Assembly: GCA_902496275.1 (NCBI GenBank) | Contig: CABVAC010000046.1 | Coordinates: 1 to 16,140, forward strand | Origin: an uncultured Collinsella sp. | GTDB lineage: Bacteria; Actinomycetota; Coriobacteriia; Coriobacteriales; Coriobacteriaceae | Length of the DNA stretch: 16,140 nt | Direction of reading: 5' to 3' | In this document: in pieces, positions 1 through 4,608 of the stretch | Numbering within the stretch: the stretch's first letter is position 1 | How the letters are laid out: each line of letters begins with the position of its first letter | The notes under the pieces: generated by a model | What the model saw: the letters and a program-made list of their open reading frames with translations, nothing else | The model's database searches: none | Told to the model about the DNA's origin: nothing | Position numbers and translations under genes: made by a program

Positions 1-75
1 AACTGCGGGAATGGCCTATTTGCTCAATGTGTTCGGTTGAGATCGGAAATCAACCTTGCGGTGGAACAGCCCTCC

Positions 76-274
76 GGAAAGTGTGTCCCACTATCCAGGC
101 AAATTCTGGGTCAAACTTTCCCAATGGGACCTCGCTGGAAACTGTGTCCCAGAATTTCGGCTCGAAACGGGACACGGTTTCCCAAACGACCCCGTTCCGG
201 AAACTACATCCCGGAATCGGCGCTCGAACTGGGATGCACTTTCCCAATCGAGCCCCATGGGAAACTGCGTCCCA
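76..274. repeat. Array of seven alternating inverted 15-bp motifs, 61-62 bp period
   Basis: A motif close to GGAAACTGTGTCCCA occurs in forward orientation at 76, 137, 199 and 260, and in reverse orientation at 107, 168 and 230. Same-orientation copies are 61-62 bp apart and neighbouring copies 30-31 bp apart. The 15-16 bp spacers also resemble one another (for example GAATTTCGG at 152 and GAATCGG at 214). Each forward/reverse pair can form a stem of about 15 bp with a 16-base loop. Neighbours share variants: copies 76 and 107 both have AAAG, and copies 199 and 230 both have CATCCC, which favours pairing between them. The array ends 23 bp from the stop codon of the DUF956 gene. The layout resembles REP/BIME clusters, but the family is not recognised. 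Confidence 0.85.
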
Positions 275-297
275 CTTTGGGGGGCGCTCTTTAATGA

Positions 298-696
298 CTA
301 GTTACCTTTGTGGAAGAGATTTTTGATAACGGAGGGGATGCTCTTGGCGCCCTTGGTCGTTACGTCGATAAAATCGGGCGAACGCACGAGCTTATCCTCA
401 TCGACGTACTTACGGACCGCACGAAGCGTCTCTTTGTCATCGCGCGTCGTAAACGTAAAGTGGCCGTTATCCTTGGTAAAGATGGCAAAACGCGTGATCT
501 TCTTGGTGCCGCGCAAAACCTCGGCGGCAATATAGTCGACCTCGTCCCACGGGATTTGAATATAATCCTCGGGATTGCGCTCGTTATAGTACTCGAACGC
601 CTTATTGCCCACCATCACGTTACCGTGGCTGGTAAGCCCCATCAGGCAGGTTGCCGGCGTTGCCAGATCGACCGTGCTGTTCTGAGATTGCGCCAT
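298..696 (-). CDS. manO: DUF956 family protein of mannose-type PTS operons (ManO-like)
   Basis: A small soluble protein of about 132 residues. Its segment MAQSQNSTVDLATPATCLMG, followed by GNVMVGNKAFEYYNERNPEDYIQIPW and a C-terminal RSPDF, matches my recollection of the DUF956 family, which is encoded at the end of mannose-family PTS operons; its biochemical role is not established, though regulation of the operon has been proposed. The ATG at 696 is preferred over the in-frame TTG at 714 because GGAGG lies about ten bases upstream of it, whereas the TTG lies before that site. It is the last gene of the leftward PTS cluster and is separated from the IID gene by a hairpin at 725-760, so its expression may depend on partial read-through. 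The N-terminal part begins directly with the conserved region, so the gene looks intact. Confidence 0.83.
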   Translation of the reverse strand: MAQSQNSTVDLATPATCLMGLTSHGNVMVGNKAFEYYNERNPEDYIQIPWDEVDYIAAEVLRGTKKITRFAIFTKDNGHFTFTTRDDKETLRAVRKYVDEDKLVRSPDFIDVTTKGAKSIPSVIKNLFHKGN

Positions 697-724
697 ACGC
701 GCCTCGCCCTCCAATTAAAACAAT

Positions 725-760
725 CGGACCGCATCCAGTGTACCCACCGGGTGCGGTCCG
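725..760 (-). terminator. Hairpin between IID gene and DUF956 gene
   Basis: CGGACCGCATCC at 725-736 pairs with GGGTGCGGTCCG at 749-760, giving a 12-bp stem with one mismatch and a 12-base loop. Read leftward it is followed by ATTGTTTTAATT, a weak U-rich tail. The ribosome binding site of the DUF956 gene lies just after that tail. I infer a leaky intrinsic terminator that lowers expression of the last gene relative to the transporter. Confidence 0.6.
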
Positions 761-816
761 TTTCAATGGCTCAAAAGCCCTTACCTAGCAACTCTCGGTC
801 TTAAGCCGAAGCGTGC

Positions 817-1737
817 TTACATGAAGCCGCAGAAGCGACCGATGATGCCGACGGCGAAGAGAGCCAGGATGATGACGATCGGGCTAACCTTCTTCTTGAG
901 GAGCTTGCAGACCAGCAGGGTCAGGCACACGGCGGCAAGGCCGGGGATGAGCTGATCGAGGTTGGCCTGAAGCGTGGTGACCTTCATCTGATCAAGGGCG
1001 GTAGCACCGACGGAGTTGTACATCGTCAGCGCTTCCTTGATACCCTCGGAACCGGAAGGCAGGCTAGCCCAGTCGATAAAGGCGCCAGCAGACTGCTTGA
1101 CCGTGGAGACGATCGGGGTGAAGGAAATGGACACCCAGCGCTCGACCAGGGCGCCGATGATGAACATACCCAGGATGGAAGCGCCCTCGGTGACCTTGCC
1201 CATCAGACCGCCGGAGAGGTCCTTGGCGATAGAGGAGCCGACCTTGTAGCCAAACTCCTGCGTGTACCACAGGAAAGCGTAACGGATGATGTTCCACGCG
1301 AAGAAGAACAGCAGCGGACCGACGATGCTGCCGGACATGGCCAGGGAAGCGCCCAGAGCGCCCAGAATCGGGCGAAGGGTGAACCAGAAGACGGGGTCAC
1401 CGACGCCGGCGAGCGGACCCATCATACCGACCTTGACGCCCTGGATGGCGACGTCATCGATCGGAGCACCGTTGGCGCGCTCCTCCTCGAGGGCGAGGGT
1501 AACGCCAATGACGGGGGCGGAAACATAGGGGTGGGTGTTATAGAACTCCAGGTGGCGCTTAAGCGCGGCAATCTGGTCATCCTTGCTGGTGTAGAGCTTC
1601 TTGATCGCAGGGATCATTGCGAAGCACCAGCCGCCGTTCTGCATACGCTCGTAGTTCCACGAGCCCTGAAGGAACTGATGACGGAAGCAAACCTTCTTAC
1701 GGTCAGCCTTGGTGAGCTGAATCTTGTTCTCTGCCAT
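817..1737 (-). CDS. manZ: PTS mannose/fructose/sorbose-family membrane component IID
   Basis: A 306-residue membrane protein of the IID family, which with IIC forms the sugar channel of mannose-type phosphotransferase systems. Family features seen: the N-terminal FRHQFLQGSWNYERMQNGGW with CFAMIPAIKKLY, the RHLEFYNTHPY segment, the glycine-rich GVKVGMMGPLAGVGDP loop, and a hydrophobic C-terminal segment (VCLTLLVCKLLKKK). The ATG at 1737 is chosen over the GTG at 1746 because GGAGGGGAG sits about eight bases before the ATG and only three bases before the GTG. The gene follows IIC by 16 bases that contain this ribosome binding site, so the two are translated from one message. Substrate cannot be read from sequence; mannose, glucose, fructose or amino sugars are all possible for this family. 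Confidence 0.93.
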   Translation of the reverse strand: MAENKIQLTKADRKKVCFRHQFLQGSWNYERMQNGGWCFAMIPAIKKLYTSKDDQIAALKRHLEFYNTHPYVSAPVIGVTLALEEERANGAPIDDVAIQGVKVGMMGPLAGVGDPVFWFTLRPILGALGASLAMSGSIVGPLLFFFAWNIIRYAFLWYTQEFGYKVGSSIAKDLSGGLMGKVTEGASILGMFIIGALVERWVSISFTPIVSTVKQSAGAFIDWASLPSGSEGIKEALTMYNSVGATALDQMKVTTLQANLDQLIPGLAAVCLTLLVCKLLKKKVSPIVIILALFAVGIIGRFCGFM

Positions 1738-1753
1738 ATGTATCACTCCCCTC

Positions 1754-2572
1754 CTACTCGTAATCGTTCAGAATGTCGCCGAGCGGGTCGCCGGAGCCAC
1801 CGCCCGTGCCGCCACCCTGCTTGGCCAGATCCTTAAGGCCAAGGTAGATGAGGGCAAGGGAGATGCCGATGAGGCCAAGGGCGATCAGCGTGAGCTGAGG
1901 GATGGCAGCAAGGACAAAGCCGAGGATGAAGAACGGCCAGGTCTCCTTGGTGGCCATCATGTTGATGACCATGGCGTAACCGACGGAAGCGACCATGCCG
2001 CCGCCGACGGCCATGCCGCCGGACAGCCAGTCGGGCATAGCGTTAAGCGCGTTGGTAACAGCCTCGGCCGGGATAACGCACAGAAGTACTGCCGGGATGG
2101 CGATACGAAGGCCCTGCATGAGGATGGCAGCGTACTGCCAGCGCTCGATGCCGGAGAAGTCGCCCTTCTCGGCGCAACCGTCCATGGCGTGAGCGATAGC
2201 GGTAGCAATGGTACGGCAGATCATGGTCAGGAACAGACCAGCGACCGACAGCGGGACGGCGACGGCGATGGCCGCGGTAACGGCCTTGGCCGAATCAGTG
2301 GCGCCACCGTTGAGGGCGAGCACCATGATGATCGAAGAAGCGACCGAGGCCAGAGCGGCGTCAGGCGCGACGGCGGCGCCGACGTTAGCCCAGCCAAGGG
2401 CCATCATCTGGAGCGAACCGCCCAGGAGGATGCCCTCCTGAAGGTGACCGGTTACGAGACCGATAAGCGTGCATGCCACGAGCGGCTGATGGAACTGGAA
2501 CTCATCCAGAATGCCTTCCATACCGGCAAGCAACGCGACAATCGCAACAAGCAGAATAGTGATTGCAGACAT
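1754..2572 (-). CDS. manY: PTS mannose/fructose/sorbose-family membrane component IIC
   Basis: A 272-residue, strongly hydrophobic protein of the IIC family, the main membrane subunit carrying the sugar. It starts MSAITILLVAIVALLAGMEG and contains the family segments FHQPLVACTLIGLVTGHLQEGILLGG, with LQMMALGWANVGAAVAPDAA after it, and a string of alanine/glycine-rich spans through about residue 245. The C-terminal tail is glycine-rich and hydrophilic (GGGTGGGSGDP) and probably cytoplasmic. The ATG at 2572 has a strong AAAGGAGGG site nine bases upstream. It lies 18 bases after the IIAB stop codon and 16 before IID, so IIAB-IIC-IID form one tight operon. Length is typical of the family and no damage is seen. 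Confidence 0.94.
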   Translation of the reverse strand: MSAITILLVAIVALLAGMEGILDEFQFHQPLVACTLIGLVTGHLQEGILLGGSLQMMALGWANVGAAVAPDAALASVASSIIMVLALNGGATDSAKAVTAAIAVAVPLSVAGLFLTMICRTIATAIAHAMDGCAEKGDFSGIERWQYAAILMQGLRIAIPAVLLCVIPAEAVTNALNAMPDWLSGGMAVGGGMVASVGYAMVINMMATKETWPFFILGFVLAAIPQLTLIALGLIGISLALIYLGLKDLAKQGGGTGGGSGDPLGDILNDYE

Positions 2573-2590
2573 GTATCGGACCCTCCTTTA

Positions 2591-3580
2591 CTATGCTTGA
2601 GCGGCCAGTTCGGCCTTAGCTTTCTTCAACATGGCGTCGAGATCCTCGGAGGAATCCGAAGGAACCTTGCGGACCTCGAACTTGACGCCCTTGGCCTTGA
2701 GGGCCTCGAGAGTCTTAACGTCGTCATCGCCCATGGCGACGGCGTTGGTGACGACGACCTTGCCCTTGGAGTGAGCCATGGAACCGATGTTGACTTCCTT
2801 GATGTCGACGCCGGCCTCGATGGCCTTGAGCAGATCCTGCGGGTTCTCGAAGAGCAGCATGGCCTTGGTGTCACCAAAGCGCGTGTCCTTGACGACCTCG
2901 GCCATCTTCTTGATGGGCACGACGTTGGCATGGACTCCCGGAGGGGCAGCCTGCTCGATCATGGTCTTGCGGAGCTCGTCGTGAGCAACGCCGTCGGAAA
3001 CCACGATGATGCGGTTGGGGTTGATCTGCTTGGTCCACGTGGTGGCCACCTGACCATGAAGCAGACGGGTGTCGATACGGACGTGGGCAATCTTGATGTG
3101 CCCGTCGCCGATGACCGTTCCCGGAGGGATGGCGCCTGCAGGAGCAGCGGCGGCCGCAGCCGGCTTCTTCTCCTCGGGCTCCAGAGACTCGGGCTTGACG
3201 CGCACGCCAGCCTTAGCCTCAGTCACGAGATGTTTTGCGATCGCATGTGCAGTGTTCTTTGCGTCAAAGCGCTGCGAATATGCCTCGATGAGCATAGGCA
3301 GGTTGACACCGGTGACGATAGCCCAGGAATCATGGCCCTCGATGAGCCCGCTGATCTGGTTGAACGGCGTGCCGCCCCACAGATCAACGAGGAAGAGCAC
3401 CTGCTCCTGGTCCTCGAAGGAAGCGATTGCTTCCTCGACCTTGGCACGGAAGTCGTCGGGGCCCATGCTCGGCTCGAGCGAGACCACGGCAACAGACGGC
3501 TGATCGCCAAAGACCATCGAGCCCGTCTGCTTGATTCCAGCTGCCAAGTCCCCGTGGCTAGCAAGAACAATACTTACCAT
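2591..3580 (-). CDS. manX: PTS mannose-family fused IIA-IIB phosphotransfer protein
   Basis: A 329-residue cytoplasmic protein that passes phosphate from HPr to the incoming sugar. The IIA domain (about residues 1-125) begins VSIVLASHGDLAAGI with the phosphorylated histidine at position 9, and has LVDLWGGTPFN further on. A lysine/proline/alanine-rich linker (about 130-155) leads to the IIB domain (about 160-329), with IAHVRIDTRLLHGQVATTW and the second phosphorylated histidine at 175. The later segment VVSDGVAHDELRKTMIEQAAPPGV is also typical. Both histidines are present, so the chain should be active. The ATG at 3580 is preferred to the GTG at 3583 because GGAGG is seven bases upstream. It is the first gene of the PTS operon; a TATAAT lies about 70 bases upstream. 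Confidence 0.94.
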   Translation of the reverse strand: MVSIVLASHGDLAAGIKQTGSMVFGDQPSVAVVSLEPSMGPDDFRAKVEEAIASFEDQEQVLFLVDLWGGTPFNQISGLIEGHDSWAIVTGVNLPMLIEAYSQRFDAKNTAHAIAKHLVTEAKAGVRVKPESLEPEEKKPAAAAAAPAGAIPPGTVIGDGHIKIAHVRIDTRLLHGQVATTWTKQINPNRIIVVSDGVAHDELRKTMIEQAAPPGVHANVVPIKKMAEVVKDTRFGDTKAMLLFENPQDLLKAIEAGVDIKEVNIGSMAHSKGKVVVTNAVAMGDDDVKTLEALKAKGVKFEVRKVPSDSSEDLDAMLKKAKAELAAQA

Positions 3581-3650
3581 CACATAACCTCCTTTTTGTC
3601 TACGTATTTCCTACATGACATGAAAGGAGTATACCTGTTTGGTTTGTGGA

Positions 3651-3656
3651 ATTATA
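3651..3656 (-). promoter_or_regulatory. Candidate -10 box of the PTS operon promoter
   Basis: The minus strand reads TAGCTATAATTCC, giving a perfect TATAAT about 70 bases before the IIAB start. At 17-18 bp spacing the -35 position reads ATGCAA or AATGCA, a poor match, which fits a promoter that needs an activator. No sigma-54 type GG-N10-GC arrangement was seen. Confidence 0.45.
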
Positions 3657-3681
3657 GCTAAATTCGTAAAAGATTGCATTA

Positions 3682-3692
3682 TTTGTTTAAAC
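3682..3692. repeat. TTTGTTTAAAC, copy 1 of an 11-bp direct repeat
   Basis: TTTGTTTAAAC recurs exactly at 3845-3855, and each copy contains the palindrome GTTTAAAC. This copy lies just upstream of the -35 position of the candidate PTS promoter, where an activator or repressor could bind. No named operator is recognised. Confidence 0.45.
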
Positions 3693-3797
3693 GTCCAAGT
3701 TTGTTACAAGTTGATTACGTTACTGCTTTTTGACTCATTACACGACAAGGCGTCGCTCATCAAGCTATGTATTTTATAGATACAAGCAAGCTGTTCA

Positions 3798-3813
3798 TTA
3801 ATATCGATATTAA
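3798..3813. repeat. Perfect 16-bp palindrome TTAATATCGATATTAA
   Basis: TTAATATCGATATTAA is its own reverse complement. It is flanked on both sides by the heptamer AAGCAAG (3784-3790 and 3812-3818) in direct orientation. The position, about 145 bp upstream of the candidate PTS -10 box, allows a regulator site, but no factor can be named. Confidence 0.5.
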
Positions 3814-3844
3814 GCAAGTGCGAATGTGCTCGTACTGTCACTAT

Positions 3845-3855
3845 TTTGTTTAAAC
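3845..3855. repeat. TTTGTTTAAAC, copy 2 of an 11-bp direct repeat
   Basis: This is an exact match to 3682-3692, 163 bp away and in the same orientation. With the 16-bp palindrome between them, the two copies frame the upstream control region of the PTS operon. Confidence 0.45.
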
Positions 3856-3906
3856 AGACATGGCTTGACTATTTGCACGACTTATGCTCAACAAAACTAC
3901 TCAAAG

Positions 3907-3975
3907 AAGTTGCGGTGAAATAGTTCTTGTTTAAGAGTCAGAAGGCTGGATTTAGGAACTATTTCACCGCAACTT
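3907..3975. repeat. Hairpin element with 20-bp perfect arms, copy A
   Basis: Bases 3907-3926 (beginning AAGTTGCGGTGAAATAG) are the exact reverse complement of 3956-3975, with 29 bases between. The outer arm AGTTGCGGTGAAATAG is identical to that of a second element at 12697-12763, while the central sequences differ. This copy begins 11 bases after the hypA stop codon and could act as its transcript end, although only a weak U-rich tail follows on the minus strand. Confidence 0.8.
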
Positions 3976-3985
3976 ATAGGGGATC

Positions 3986-4414
3986 CTAGACGATGTGGAG
4001 TGGGTTGGCGGCGTCGACGGCATCGGGGGCGTCGGAGAGGCCGTCAGGAGCAGCGTCTGCCGGGTCCTCGTCGGGGGTCTCGATCTGCTTGATCATGACC
4101 TCCTGGCCCTGCAGCAGGTATGTCTCGCCGCTACCGCAATGGGGACAGGTCTTGCCGTGCTCGACCGTCGCGTAGTCGCGGCCGCACGCCTTGCAATGCG
4201 TCACGGCCTCGACGGGCTCCACAATAAGCTCCGCGCCCTGCGCGATGGGCTTTTTATCTGCCGCCCAGCGCCAAGCGTCGAGCAGCAACTCGGGAACGAC
4301 GCCCGAGACCTCGCCCAGCAGCAACGTCACGCTCGAAACGCGACTCACGCCATTGGCGCGCGCCACGTTCTCGACATCGCGAATGATGTGGTAAACGATT
4401 CCGAGCTCGTGCAC
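3986..4414 (-). CDS. hypA: Hydrogenase nickel-incorporation protein HypA
   Basis: A 142-residue nickel metallochaperone that delivers nickel to the [NiFe]-hydrogenase active site together with HypB. It begins with the family signature MHELGI, whose His2 takes part in nickel binding, and has LLLGEVSGVVPELL at about residues 32-44. The zinc site is complete: C74-x2-C77 and C90-x2-C93 (CKAC, CPHC). The family is usually near 115 residues; this protein carries about 28 additional acidic/alanine-rich residues after KQIET. The start is GTG, with AAGGA eight bases upstream; the MHEL sequence fixes this start. No hydrogenase genes or other hyp genes are in the window. It lies 194 bases downstream of the large oxidoreductase gene in the same direction, behind a candidate structured leader. 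Confidence 0.93.
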   Translation of the reverse strand: MHELGIVYHIIRDVENVARANGVSRVSSVTLLLGEVSGVVPELLLDAWRWAADKKPIAQGAELIVEPVEAVTHCKACGRDYATVEHGKTCPHCGSGETYLLQGQEVMIKQIETPDEDPADAAPDGLSDAPDAVDAANPLHIV

Positions 4415-4426
4415 TTTTAATTCCTT

Positions 4427-4448
4427 CCGCCGTTCTAACGAACGGCGG
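4427..4448 (-). promoter_or_regulatory. Hairpin abutting the hypA ribosome binding site
   Basis: On the minus strand CCGCCGTTC and GAACGGCGG form a perfect 9-bp stem with a four-base loop. The stem ends exactly where the AAGGA ribosome binding site of hypA begins, so forming it should hinder translation. Its first five bases (4444-4448) also belong to the outer stem of the longer upstream fold, so the two structures exclude each other. Confidence 0.6.
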
Positions 4449-4577
4449 TCGGCTTGACGCTGCGCGAGTCCCAGGCGGGCGATCTGCCTTTCAATCGTCG
4501 GGCATGGGCAAAAGCCCTATGCCCTCCTCTTTCAAGGCACCTCGCCACGCCTGGGACCCGCTCGCTGTCCAACCGCC
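4444..4577 (-). ncRNA. Candidate structured leader RNA upstream of hypA
   Basis: Read on the minus strand, this stretch has nested complementarity. Outer stem: GGCGGTTGG (4569-4577) with CCGACCGCC (4444-4452), nine pairs including one G-U. Next: GCGAG (4561-4565) with CTCGC (4464-4468), a four-base bulge, then TCCCAGGCG (4548-4556) with CGCCTGGGA (4469-4477). Then: TGCCTT (4534-4539) with AAGGCA (4485-4490). Apex: GGGCAT and GGGC arms around a four-base loop at 4500-4524, with one bulge. This is far more ordered pairing than ordinary intergenic DNA shows. It could be a riboswitch-like leader with the hairpin at 4427-4448 as its output. It does not match the cobalamin, FMN, TPP, SAM or NiCo consensus as I remember them; no class is assigned. 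Confidence 0.5.
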
Positions 4578-4608
4578 CTCTGCGCCGTTCACTTACTTGT
4601 TAGGTCTC

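Larger units (their letters stand above)
3581..3985. other. 405-bp AT-rich intergenic region upstream of the PTS operon
   Basis: No coding sequence is apparent here. The region lies between the hypA stop codon and the IIAB start, both genes reading leftward, so it should hold the hypA terminator and the PTS promoter. It is much richer in A and T than the genes around it. It contains a minus-strand TATAAT, two copies of TTTGTTTAAAC, a perfect 16-bp palindrome and a 20-bp-arm hairpin element, each listed separately. Confidence 0.8.

Noticed and set aside
76..274. CRISPR array
   Set aside because: The repeat units alternate in orientation, the 15-16 bp spacers are too short and similar to each other, and no cas genes are present.
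27..326. Plus-strand coding frame of 99 codons through the repeat array
   Set aside because: The sequence is explained by inverted repeats, all three frames are open to a similar extent, no ribosome binding site is evident, and the frame runs into the DUF956 gene on the other strand.
1724..3661. Long plus-strand open frame of 645 codons
   Set aside because: It lies antisense to the PTS genes, whose protein families are certain. The open frame reflects the codon bias of a GC-rich genome.
3674..3705. Sigma-54 promoter for the mannose PTS operon
   Set aside because: TTGGAC and TGCAA elements are present but 17 bases separate GG from GC, not 10, and no ManR-type activator is in the window.
4444..4577. 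Signal recognition particle RNA, suggested by AAGGCAGAT
   Set aside because: The conserved GGTCAGG and GGAAGCAGCC core of SRP RNA is absent; only a short chance match remains.
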